Assembly: GCA_028825055.1 (NCBI GenBank)
Contig: JAPKAW010000007.1
Location: 1-23,625 of the forward strand
DNA length: 23,625 nt
From: Flavobacteriales bacterium
GTDB lineage: Bacteria; Bacteroidota; Bacteroidia; Flavobacteriales_D; Sanyastnellaceae
Reading direction: 5' to 3'
A program made the translations under genes and the position numbers. Every line of letters begins with the position of its first letter. Within the stretch, counting starts at the first letter, position 1. Positions 1 through 8,141 of this stretch are shown piece after piece. A model generated the notes under the pieces. That model made no database searches, was not told the DNA's origin, and worked only from the letters and a program-made list of their open reading frames with translations.

Positions 1-455
1 TCGCCCTGTTCGCCTTGATCGCCGGAAGCTCCGTCAGGACCTGCTAACGACGCTATGAAGTCATCTACTGTTCCTTCATTTCCGGCAGCAACCCAAAGAT
101 CATACGCGCTCTGTCCAGAATCACTCAAGGCAATGGCAACAGAGCTATACACGGTATCAGCAATCATCAAATACAAAGTGTCATTCACGAAGAGTAGCTC
201 TTGCAATTCATTTTGTGGATCTTCATCTCCAGGCAGAATCAATTCAGTCAAATCAACAGAGAAGTCCGTGTTCCAAACCGCTAGAAAAGGTGTTAAATCT
301 GCAAATGTGATGGTGCCGCTGCAATCAAAATCTGGATTGTAGGGAAGATTTTCACACGAGATTTGAGCACTTAGATTTAAGGTGCCCAACATGAAAATCA
401 AAGGAAAAAGGAATTTCAACTTCTTCAGATTCAAAAATTTTCGAGAGAATATCAT
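1..455 (-). CDS. Secreted protein with dockerin-like loop and collagen-like repeats (partial, 3' end missing)
   Basis: The reading frame is open from an ATG at 455 to the left window edge (151 codons), so only the N-terminal part is seen. Residues 1-30 form a signal peptide: a Lys/Arg-rich start, a hydrophobic core LFPLIFMLG and a likely cut after LSA. Residues 42-53 (DFDCSGTITFAD) fit the calcium loop of a type I dockerin or EF-hand, with D42, D44, S46 and D53 in ligand positions. Residues 115-138 (QSAYDLWVAAGNEGTVDDF and following) match a segment I recall seeing just before collagen-like repeats in bacterial surface and phage tail proteins. Gly-X-Y triplets (GPDGASGDQGEQG) start at 139 and run off the edge. 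It is probably an exported surface or extracellular protein; the C-terminus, perhaps a sorting domain, is outside the window. It is divergent from the amidotransferase gene. Function unknown. Confidence 0.85.
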   Translation of the reverse strand, partial: MIFSRKFLNLKKLKFLFPLIFMLGTLNLSAQISCENLPYNPDFDCSGTITFADLTPFLAVWNTDFSVDLTELILPGDEDPQNELQELLFVNDTLYLMIADTVYSSVAIALSDSGQSAYDLWVAAGNEGTVDDFIASLAGPDGASGDQGEQG

Positions 456-602
456 GGCACGATTATGAGTTCCCCAATATAATGCCATTTAAAGGGTTCT
501 AGATGCATTTCAGTAATTTTTGTCGATAATAAAGTTTTACTCAGCGATTTTAAGGGGTATTTCACTGGATTGGGTTTTTAATTTTATTTCGGACATTGGA
601 CC

Positions 603-1436
603 ATGAAACAGAGAATCTTGGACGGGTTGTTGATGGGAATGGCAGTGTTCATTGTGGGGGGGGCATTCATCGGTTGCCAACAAGGAGGGGCCAGTCCAAT
701 GGCGGAAGAGGGACGAAATCAGGATACATTGATTGTTCTTTGCTCTCGACTTTTTGAGAGCAGAACGTATGAGCAGTACTTGGGGCGATGGGCTTCGGAT
801 TCATTGATCTTGCAATTCGTGGACGCAGGAGAACTGGATGAAGGAGGGTGGTCTAAAGCACTGGAGACATCGAACGGGATACTCCTCACTGGGGGAGCTG
901 ATTTGGATCCAAAACTTTACGGCCAGGCCGGTGATACCATTTTGTGTGGAGACATTCAACCAATTCGAGATTCCATTGAGAATAGGCTTTTGAATTGGGT
1001 CAATGAGACGGGTGTACCCTGTCTCGGTATTTGCCGAGGATTGCAGCACATGAATGTGCATGCTGGCGGCACATTGGATCCGCATTTGCCAAGACTTCAT
1101 GGTAATATGCACCGAGCAGGACTGCAAGGAAGTTCACGGGATACCGTCCATTCAGTAAGTGTTGTCTCGATTCCTCACGGCGTTGATGTTGAAGTCGGCA
1201 ACGAAAGTGTCACGATTTCACACCACCATCAGGGCATTGATGTTTTGGGTCAGGCATTGAAGGTTTGGGCAATCGCTCCCGATGGATTGTCAGAAGGTAT
1301 TGTGCATATGGATACAGCTCGTTTTCCATTCTACGTGGGTGTTCAGTGGCACCCAGAACGATCGAATCAAGACCAATATCTGGTCGAACCAGTCGGGGAG
1401 GGATTCGTCAATGCCATGCTGGATGCTCAGGAATAA
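603..1436 (+). CDS. Class I glutamine amidotransferase-like (peptidase C26) lipoprotein
   Basis: This is a 277-residue member of the peptidase C26 / gamma-glutamyl hydrolase group (PuuD-like), enzymes that hydrolyse gamma-glutamyl amide bonds. The nucleophile elbow is CLGICRG with C144; the other triad members lie in GVQWHPE (H250, E252). The upstream TGGADLDP segment is also typical of PuuD-like proteins. Unlike the usual cytoplasmic enzymes it begins with a lipoprotein signal: a hydrophobic stretch 9-23 and lipobox FIGC with C25, so it should be a lipid-anchored envelope protein. The true substrate is unknown; envelope gamma-glutamyl peptides are one possibility (inference). Eight consecutive G bases lie inside the signal sequence (656-663). 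It converges with the DUF3089 gene, 11 nt between stops. Family confidence is high, substrate confidence low. Confidence 0.9.
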   Translation: MKQRILDGLLMGMAVFIVGGAFIGCQQGGASPMAEEGRNQDTLIVLCSRLFESRTYEQYLGRWASDSLILQFVDAGELDEGGWSKALETSNGILLTGGADLDPKLYGQAGDTILCGDIQPIRDSIENRLLNWVNETGVPCLGICRGLQHMNVHAGGTLDPHLPRLHGNMHRAGLQGSSRDTVHSVSVVSIPHGVDVEVGNESVTISHHHQGIDVLGQALKVWAIAPDGLSEGIVHMDTARFPFYVGVQWHPERSNQDQYLVEPVGEGFVNAMLDAQE

Positions 1437-1447
1437 CGAAAATAGCC

Positions 1448-2479
1448 TTAGCGTTCTGGCATATACGCTTCAGCGCGATTTCGAGCATTGCCCCGGACAT
1501 TCAGCCAAAACAAATTGATGTCGCCAACATGCCAGTTGTCGCGGTGTAAAAACCTTGAAAACGGGACATCGGGCGGCATGATTTGCAAAACACCGCGCTC
1601 CGATCGTGCTTGAATTTTACCTGCATGGGCAAATTTCATATTAGACAATACCACTCCCTGATGGTCCTCTAAGGTGTTCATGTCACCGTATAGTTTCCAA
1701 GTCACGGGATGTGTGCAAATGGGCAACTCATCTCGGTAGCCCAACCATTTGGGGAAGTAACCCTCTCCGTAAGACATCCAAGAACACAAGCAGCCCACTT
1801 CGTCGGGTTTCTCGCAGGCCCTGAGGTGTTCAAACTCGCTAGGATACCAATCAAAGCCGGGTCCGTAAGCAGCCACAAGTTGAGAGGAGAGGGGTTTTCC
1901 ATCAAAAAATTCTTGGAGCAGCCAACGCATGTGAAAGCTCCCTTGGCTGTGGCCTGCTAAAATGATTCCGCGTCCATTGTTCCAATGCTCCATGTAATGC
2001 AAAAAGGCGTTTCGGACATCGGAATACGCCACTTGAAGCGCTGCAAGACTAAGACTGTCCTGCCATGTAAACACACCGATATGCGCTTGGCGATAGCGCG
2101 GAGCATAGAGTTTGCCGCCGACGTTAAAAGCGGATGCTTGCAGCAGCATGGTGTATCGGTCGGCTTCTTCATTCAGTTTGATGTCTTCAATCGCAGCATT
2201 GTAAACTGCTCCGTTGAAGTACTGAGTGGGGTGCACAAAAAACACATCGACTTCAAGCGAGTCGTATGGCGGGGAATCAGGGAGTTTTTTCGGGATTTTA
2301 TCAGAAGGGTCAACTCTCCAAGGCAGAGAGGCCCAATGCATTTCATTTGAAAATCGAGGTTCTTCGGAGAGCGTGAAAGCCAATTCGCTTTGATCTTGAA
2401 GAGAAACACATCCCGATAGAGAAGTTGCTGCAACAATGACGACAAGAGCAATGCGGGGCCAGAGGTGGAGCAGAGACAT
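1448..2479 (-). CDS. DUF3089 family alpha/beta-hydrolase-like lipoprotein
   Basis: The 343-residue product matches DUF3089, an alpha/beta hydrolase family common in Bacteroidota and Proteobacteria. Family signatures are the FFVHPTQYFNG segment (80-90), the ASAFNVGGKLYAPRYRQA region, and the nucleophile elbow GHSQG (176-180, S178). Near the C-terminus NWHVGDINLFWLNVR carries the likely catalytic histidine H317. Four cysteines (222, 230, 232, 255) lie in the insertion typical of the family. The N-terminus has a hydrophobic stretch and lipobox LSGC (C24), so it is predicted to be a lipoprotein. Esterase or lipase activity is likely from the fold; the substrate is unknown. The gene converges with the C26 lipoprotein and is divergent from the metallopeptidase. 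No conserved -33/-7 promoter was recognised upstream. Confidence 0.88.
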   Translation of the reverse strand: MSLLHLWPRIALVVIVAATSLSGCVSLQDQSELAFTLSEEPRFSNEMHWASLPWRVDPSDKIPKKLPDSPPYDSLEVDVFFVHPTQYFNGAVYNAAIEDIKLNEEADRYTMLLQASAFNVGGKLYAPRYRQAHIGVFTWQDSLSLAALQVAYSDVRNAFLHYMEHWNNGRGIILAGHSQGSFHMRWLLQEFFDGKPLSSQLVAAYGPGFDWYPSEFEHLRACEKPDEVGCLCSWMSYGEGYFPKWLGYRDELPICTHPVTWKLYGDMNTLEDHQGVVLSNMKFAHAGKIQARSERGVLQIMPPDVPFSRFLHRDNWHVGDINLFWLNVRGNARNRAEAYMPER

Positions 2480-2591
2480 GGTGCAAGTTACTGTGCCCTA
2501 AGGACTCCAACGACCGTCTTGCGACAGATCTGTTAAAATTGATTCGAAGTTGATTCCAACAGATATATCTTGCCAACCATTCTTATCTGCT

Positions 2592-5500
2592 ATGAAGAAA
2601 AATCACACGACGTCGTTCAGCTGGGTTCTCTTAGGTTTGTTTCTAATCCAAGGCTTTCAATCCACTCAGTTGTTAGCTCAAATTGATCATATTTCCGTGA
2701 TGGACCCTTTGGAGATCCGGCTAGATCGATTGGAAAAAGATCCATCGGAAACCCAACAGAGAATATTGCGTGAAGCTTCAGGTTGGAATCAATGGACAGA
2801 AGCCCACCCGAAATGGCGGGCCATCATGTCTGAAGCTACCGGGCTTCCGCATCGGGCTTTTGGTCCTGCAGTGCCATTCTCTGGGAACAATTTGGCAGAA
2901 AAGGCTCAACATTGGTTTGATTCAAGTATGGATTCTTTTGGGATTGCATCTCAAGGGATAGCGTGGGATATTCATACAGGAACGGGTCGGCATGAATGGG
3001 CTTTTGCAGAGCAAACGTTCAATGATATTCCGGTTGAAGGAGGGCGTTTGACCACCAAGTGGTTGAATGGAGAGTTGGTCCTTTGGGGCGCTGATTGGTA
3101 CCGTAACATTGTAGTACCTGAAGGTGAAGTATTGTCGGATTTGGCTCAGCAAGAAGCGGCTACCCAAGGCGTCGATTTCGATGAATGGGGAGTGGTTGAA
3201 TCGGGAGACTTACGCCTGGTTCCCATGGCAGATAATCAAGGAGGTTTGGAATGGCGATTGATTCGCAATTGGATGGTACCTGGAAGAGATGGAGCAATCC
3301 CCCGCCGCTACCAAACATGGGTGGATGTGTATTCAGGAGAAATCGTGATGCGTGTCAACGAAGTGAAGCACATTGACGGAAAGTGGAGCATGCCTGCAAC
3401 TGAAAATAAGCCAGAACGTGTGGTTCGTCGCATGGGGATTGATCGTCCTTCTATGCTTGTAATCAGTGGAATCATGCAGTCGGATGTCCATGACATGTAT
3501 CCGTTTCAACTCCCGATAGAGGGAGTGATGCCGCATCTAGCATTGTCATTCGGAGCGTCAACAGTCTTCACTGATGCAGAAGGTGGATTTATTTCGACGG
3601 CAACAGGGCCGCAAGAGATTGATGTGAATTTGGAGGGTGCGTGGAGCTCTGTATACACGTCGGGTGTTATGCCGTCGACCTCTGTCAATTTTACTGACGG
3701 ATACAATACGATTGGTCTCAATAACTTGGGTAACCTGAAGGAACGTTCGGCCTACCGTTCCGTTTCGAGGATTCACGACCACATGAAGGAGCATCTTCCT
3801 GGATTTGATGGGTTGGACTTCTCCTTGACGACCAACATTGATGTGGAAGGGGAGTGCAATGCCTTTTATGATGGGGTGAGCATCAATTTTTACGATCTCG
3901 CCGGAGGGTGCAATCCGACTTCTTTGATTGCGGATGTGGTGTGGCATGAATATGGACATGGCATCAACGGTTATTTCTACAATTCTTTGGGAGCCAATTT
4001 CAGCAACGGCGCTATGAATGAAGGCTATGCAGATTTGTGGGCGATGTCGCTTGGTGACATTGCGGAAATCGGTAAGGGTTTCTATACCGATAACGAAGAT
4101 GGCATTCGGCGATACGATTTAGAACCAAAAGTGTACCCAGAGGATTTGGTCGGAGAGGTTCATGCAGATGGAGAAATTATTTGCGGTGCATGGTACGATA
4201 CCCATTTACTTCTTGGAGGAGATTGGGATGCCACCATGGCACTCTTTGTGGATGCATATCCCGGACTGCAGGCGGTTGTTCAAAATGGAAATGAAGGACA
4301 GGCTTTTACGGATGTGCTGATCGATGTGCTTCAAGCAGACGATGACGACGGAGATTTGTCCAATGGAACCCCCAATGGCATGACGATCATTGAAGGCTTT
4401 GACATTCATGGGATCACGGTCTTTAGTTATGCCGAAATTGAGCATGATCCGATGGAATTTGCTGCGGCCGATGAGGCACTCATTATCGAAGGAGAAGCAG
4501 ACATTCTCTTTCCTTATAGCTTGTATTTCAATGCCGTGAAGCTGTGGTACCAAACCGCAACGAATGGGGATTGGGTCGAGATGGACATGGCCAATCCCGC
4601 GGGGGACAGCATGTTTGAAGCGGAACTTCCCGCTCAGCCAAACGGTTCTGTAATTGCTTATTACATGGGCATTGTCGATGATTTTGGAGGATTATCGGCA
4701 GTCACGCCGATTGCTGCTGCAAATGATCCCCATCCCAATTTGCCCCACTACCTTTTGGTGGGGGTCGATCCGGTTTTGGTCAATGACTCAGATGATTATT
4801 CCGATTTTGGTAGTTGGACAACGGGCATTCCTGGAGAGGACTCGGCGACAACGGGTATTTGGGAGGAATCGATTCCTGTAGGCTCCTATGCCGAAATGAA
4901 TGACGCGAGTACGATTGTGGCGCCAACGATGGATCACACCGTAGGATTTGCAGGATATGCATTTTTGACGGGTGTAAACCCGGGCGTCAATGATGGTATT
5001 GGAGCCAATGATGTGGATGCGGGACACACGACATTGCTGTCACCCGTGATTGACTTGACGGTGTATGAAGAACCCATTATGTCATACTGGCGATGGTATA
5101 CAAACGCACCAGCTTCAGGAGCAAATCCGGCAGCGGATTGGTGGCAAGTGGAGTTATCAAGCGATGCTGGAGCAACGTGGCAATACGTCGAGAACACGCT
5201 TCAGCAGGATATTTCTTGGCGACGCATGGCCTTTCGTGTGGCCGATGTGATCGACGTGACATCTCAATTTCAAATGCGCTTCATTGCGTCAGATAGTACC
5301 ACGATTGGGGAGTATTTGGATGGAGGTTCACTCATTGAAGCGGCGCTTGATGACATCATTCTCTATGATAGAGCCAATCCAGATGGGGTTGCTGAAGTTG
5401 AAGATGACATCGTCTCGGGATATCCAAATCCAGCGACGAATGTTGTGCAATCTGATGGTTGGATGGCTGGATCAACTCTTGACTTGTATGACGTTGCAAC

Positions 5501-5645
5501 GGGGCGACTGGTGGAAAAGCAGCGGGTTGGAGGAAGTGGTCAGGCCACGTGGAATGTGGCTTCCATTGCGTCCGGGACGTATGTGCTTTCCGGAGTGAAT
5601 ACGCTAGGCCGTCCAGCGAACTGGACGTTTGAGGTCAAGCGTTGA
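2592..5645 (+). CDS. Secreted M36/M4-like zinc metallopeptidase with T9SS C-terminal sorting domain
   Basis: This is a 1017-residue secreted protease. The ATG at 2592 is preferred over an in-frame TTG at 2550 because it directly starts a signal peptide (MKKNHTTSF, hydrophobic core, end near LLAQ at 30). An FTP/PepSY-like propeptide spans roughly 100-190 (WAFAEQTFNDIPVEGGRL). The catalytic core carries HEYGH (H452, E453, H456) and the third zinc ligand E477 in MNEGYADLW, the gluzincin spacing found in M4 and M36 peptidases. Ig-like and jelly-roll/MAM-like segments follow at about 600-930. From about 936, YPNPATN and the terminal TWNVASIASGTYVLSG pattern identify a type A T9SS sorting domain, so it should be exported through the outer membrane and attached or released. 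It probably degrades extracellular protein for nutrition. Its stop lies one base from the batE stop. Confidence 0.92.
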   Translation: MKKNHTTSFSWVLLGLFLIQGFQSTQLLAQIDHISVMDPLEIRLDRLEKDPSETQQRILREASGWNQWTEAHPKWRAIMSEATGLPHRAFGPAVPFSGNNLAEKAQHWFDSSMDSFGIASQGIAWDIHTGTGRHEWAFAEQTFNDIPVEGGRLTTKWLNGELVLWGADWYRNIVVPEGEVLSDLAQQEAATQGVDFDEWGVVESGDLRLVPMADNQGGLEWRLIRNWMVPGRDGAIPRRYQTWVDVYSGEIVMRVNEVKHIDGKWSMPATENKPERVVRRMGIDRPSMLVISGIMQSDVHDMYPFQLPIEGVMPHLALSFGASTVFTDAEGGFISTATGPQEIDVNLEGAWSSVYTSGVMPSTSVNFTDGYNTIGLNNLGNLKERSAYRSVSRIHDHMKEHLPGFDGLDFSLTTNIDVEGECNAFYDGVSINFYDLAGGCNPTSLIADVVWHEYGHGINGYFYNSLGANFSNGAMNEGYADLWAMSLGDIAEIGKGFYTDNEDGIRRYDLEPKVYPEDLVGEVHADGEIICGAWYDTHLLLGGDWDATMALFVDAYPGLQAVVQNGNEGQAFTDVLIDVLQADDDDGDLSNGTPNGMTIIEGFDIHGITVFSYAEIEHDPMEFAAADEALIIEGEADILFPYSLYFNAVKLWYQTATNGDWVEMDMANPAGDSMFEAELPAQPNGSVIAYYMGIVDDFGGLSAVTPIAAANDPHPNLPHYLLVGVDPVLVNDSDDYSDFGSWTTGIPGEDSATTGIWEESIPVGSYAEMNDASTIVAPTMDHTVGFAGYAFLTGVNPGVNDGIGANDVDAGHTTLLSPVIDLTVYEEPIMSYWRWYTNAPASGANPAADWWQVELSSDAGATWQYVENTLQQDISWRRMAFRVADVIDVTSQFQMRFIASDSTTIGEYLDGGSLIEAALDDIILYDRANPDGVAEVEDDIVSGYPNPATNVVQSDGWMAGSTLDLYDVATGRLVEKQRVGGSGQATWNVASIASGTYVLSGVNTLGRPANWTFEVKR

Positions 5646-5646
5646 T

Positions 5647-6408
5647 TTAGATTTCTTCCAAATCGCTGGAAGGTAACCAGCCTACATTTCCATTGGCGAG
5701 AGCGATCTCCCATTGTCCTTCGACGCGTTGAAGGATTCTGACTTTCGTGCCTTCGTGCAAAACAAACAGGGTGCTTGCTGCTGCACTTGGCTCGCTTAGC
5801 ACATTGGCTTGATCTACCATGACAATGGCTTCTTTGCTGCCGTTGATTCTTTTAGACGCTCCGTATGTCATGCTCATGCAAACCACTCCGATGGACAATG
5901 CGGTCGTACCGATGGTTCCCAGAATGCGGCGATTTCCAATAGTGTTTTGCCACATACGCAATCCAAAAGCGATAAATCCGAGAGTCCAAAAACCAATCAT
6001 CAAACGGAACCACAACGGATAGCGTCCTGGGGAAAGAATACGCTCCCATATATCTTCAATACCTGCTGTAGGAAGCGCTTCAATGCGGTCAATGACCCGG
6101 GCATTGGTGAGAATGAGATTGCTTTCTAAGTCGGAATTGGACGGGTTGAGCCGCTTGGCGCGTTCGTAATGCAAAATTGATTGGCCGAGTTTTCCTTGCT
6201 TGAAAAAGGCATTCCCTAGGTTGAACTCAGACTCAAAATGCAAGTGCCCTTCAACGATGCTCTCATACCCCGCTTGCGCTTCGTTATAACGCGCGTCAGC
6301 ATACGCGATGTTGGCAGCTTCAAAATTAGATTTGAGGGCTGCTGGCTCTTGTGTCCAAAGTGAAGTGCTACCCAGTACAATGAGTAGAACCGATATGAAT
6401 GGCTTCAT
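5647..6408 (-). CDS. batE: BatE: TPR and SH3-domain membrane protein of the Bat operon
   Basis: This is the last gene of the Bat cluster. It has a signal-like N-terminus, TPR-type helices at about 30-110 (FNLGNAFFKQGKLGQSILHY), two hydrophobic segments near 135-158 and 165-187, and a C-terminal SH3-like domain (VLSEPSAAASTLFVLHEGTK to GNVGWLPSSDLEEI). That order is typical of BatE. The ATG at 6408 is preferred because it forms an ATGA overlap with the batD stop, like other junctions in this operon; an in-frame ATG at 6417 would add three residues. It is probably a periplasm-facing partner in the MoxR/VWA complex. Its molecular role is unknown. It converges with the metallopeptidase gene and no terminator hairpin is visible between them. 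Confidence 0.88.
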   Translation of the reverse strand: MKPFISVLLIVLGSTSLWTQEPAALKSNFEAANIAYADARYNEAQAGYESIVEGHLHFESEFNLGNAFFKQGKLGQSILHYERAKRLNPSNSDLESNLILTNARVIDRIEALPTAGIEDIWERILSPGRYPLWFRLMIGFWTLGFIAFGLRMWQNTIGNRRILGTIGTTALSIGVVCMSMTYGASKRINGSKEAIVMVDQANVLSEPSAAASTLFVLHEGTKVRILQRVEGQWEIALANGNVGWLPSSDLEEI

Positions 6409-8141
6409 GCGTTCCATGTTTTTTCAGTTTGGTCAACCAGTCGAGAAGCGATCTCTATCATCTCAGTTGGGGGAGGAACGCTTCCCGGAGCAAAACGAGC
6501 CATGTCAATCCGTTCCAATACAACCATCCATTCAACGGCACACGAAGGGGCGTGTTTTTCCAAAGCTGCTTGCAAGTTGTCTCGCTGGTTTTGACTGGCA
6601 TTCCAGCCCAACTTGGCGAGTAAATAAGTTTCCATGCCTTTGCCAAGAGCAGGATAAAATGCGTTTGCATCTTGGGCGAAACTCTTTGCCGCGCGCAATT
6701 CACTGCGAACCTTTGAACGTGCTTGCTTCTTTCGGTAGCCAAGCGAGTCACGTTGGATGAGTTCTCGTCTTCGGCGGAAAAACCAGGCGAGTCCAAAGAA
6801 GAGAGGGCCAAGCGACAGAAAGCCAATAGCCCATAATTTTCTTCCGTTCCAATGTGCTTTTTGAAGGCATTTGCCGTTCCAATTTGTTTGAATATAGCGG
6901 ATGTCCTGATTCAGCACTTGAACATCTGTTTTTGAGTTGTAACTCATTCCTGACTCTGGCACAGATTCATTTCGTTCAACGGTGATAGTAGGACCTAAGT
7001 GACGTAGTGATTGGTAGTCGCGCTTCAGGAAATTGAACCAAGAGCCTTCGATGGGGGGGATTTGATACGTCCCCGGGCTTCGTGGAATAACGACATAGCG
7101 GAACACTCTACTACCACTTTCACCTTGCTCGGTGATCTTAATCCGGTCTTTTACCTCGGGGTCGAACACTTCAAATTCAGCGGGCCAATTCAAGTTGGGC
7201 TCTTGGATGAACTTGAGGTTGCCCTCACCGCTATATGTGATTTCGACGGTCACGGCTTCATTGGCCACCGATTCTTTCGCTGAAATTTTCGTTTGAACCT
7301 TTAGACGTTTGAATGTTCCGAGATTGTCGGTGGGTAAAGGCTCTGGCAACGGTCTTATACGAATGGATACTGGATCGGATTTGGCCGATACATTTTTGCC
7401 GTCAAAGAAGGATGTTCGCATGTACCCTGTGAGCTCGAATCCGGTCAAACTGATGGTCCCTGTTTGTTGCGGAAACAGGACTACGGTCCTAACATTGGCA
7501 ACATTGTAACGTCGTCCTGCTATGACCTGTGGCTCCCAGCTCGGGTCAGATTGCCCGACGACTTCTTTCCAGAACCCAGGCATTTCAGGAACCACGTATT
7601 CGCGGACATCCAAGTTGCTCGCACGGTTGTAAATTTTGAAAGTGGCCACGATGGGCTCTCCGATAAAAACGTCATCATCAGAGACTTCGATAACACAGGC
7701 CAAATCGCCAAGGGCGTTACTGCGTTTTATTTCTTCGGGATTGACATTGCTCGAAATAACCCGGAGCTGAATCGGTTTGCTCGTCACAATGCCCGTTGGT
7801 CCATTAATCTTGAGCGCCGGTATAGTGATGTCCTTTTGCACCACCACGTTATAGGTGAATGTGTAGGAGGTTTCGGAACTACTCTTTCCGTTGACCCACG
7901 AGTTGCTTTGTGATGTCGTTGGTCCTGATCGCAATTTTAGACCACTAATTTTCGGGGCTTCGATGTTTTTCCGAAAGTTCTTTAACGTCAACTTCAGTTG
8001 AATATCTTGGCCATATCGGACAGGATTTTGATTGACACTGGTTGTAAAGGACACCTGTCCGATTACCTGGAAGGACGCCATGGAAATGAACAATGCCAAA
8101 AACAAAAAACTACGAGGCGGTATGTGACGTAGTGATATCAT
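6405..8141 (-). CDS. batD: BatD: aerotolerance-operon membrane protein with tandem beta domains
   Basis: The 578-residue product has a signal peptide (1-28), then a long periplasmic beta-rich region. This starts with SFTTSVNQNPVRYGQDIQL, the usual beginning of BatD, in which repeated Ig-like modules predominate. One transmembrane helix lies near 435-458, followed by RRRR (positive-inside) and a cytoplasmic helical tail. It is probably the envelope-spanning scaffold of the MoxR-Bat complex. The start codon overlaps the batC stop by one base (TAATG at 8143-8139) and the stop overlaps batE (ATGA), so translation is probably coupled. The family was named for a Bacteroides fragilis operon affecting aerotolerance; the biochemical role is unresolved. 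Confidence 0.92.
   Translation of the reverse strand: MISLRHIPPRSFLFLALFISMASFQVIGQVSFTTSVNQNPVRYGQDIQLKLTLKNFRKNIEAPKISGLKLRSGPTTSQSNSWVNGKSSSETSYTFTYNVVVQKDITIPALKINGPTGIVTSKPIQLRVISSNVNPEEIKRSNALGDLACVIEVSDDDVFIGEPIVATFKIYNRASNLDVREYVVPEMPGFWKEVVGQSDPSWEPQVIAGRRYNVANVRTVVLFPQQTGTISLTGFELTGYMRTSFFDGKNVSAKSDPVSIRIRPLPEPLPTDNLGTFKRLKVQTKISAKESVANEAVTVEITYSGEGNLKFIQEPNLNWPAEFEVFDPEVKDRIKITEQGESGSRVFRYVVIPRSPGTYQIPPIEGSWFNFLKRDYQSLRHLGPTITVERNESVPESGMSYNSKTDVQVLNQDIRYIQTNWNGKCLQKAHWNGRKLWAIGFLSLGPLFFGLAWFFRRRRELIQRDSLGYRKKQARSKVRSELRAAKSFAQDANAFYPALGKGMETYLLAKLGWNASQNQRDNLQAALEKHAPSCAVEWMVVLERIDMARFAPGSVPPPTEMIEIASRLVDQTEKTWNA

Noticed and set aside
55..342. Plus-strand open frame at the left edge
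   Set aside because: It lies antisense to the collagen-like secreted gene, which has a signal peptide and clear motifs.
2550..2591. Upstream TTG start for the metallopeptidase
   Set aside because: The ATG at 2592 directly precedes a good signal peptide; the extension would put 14 polar residues before it.
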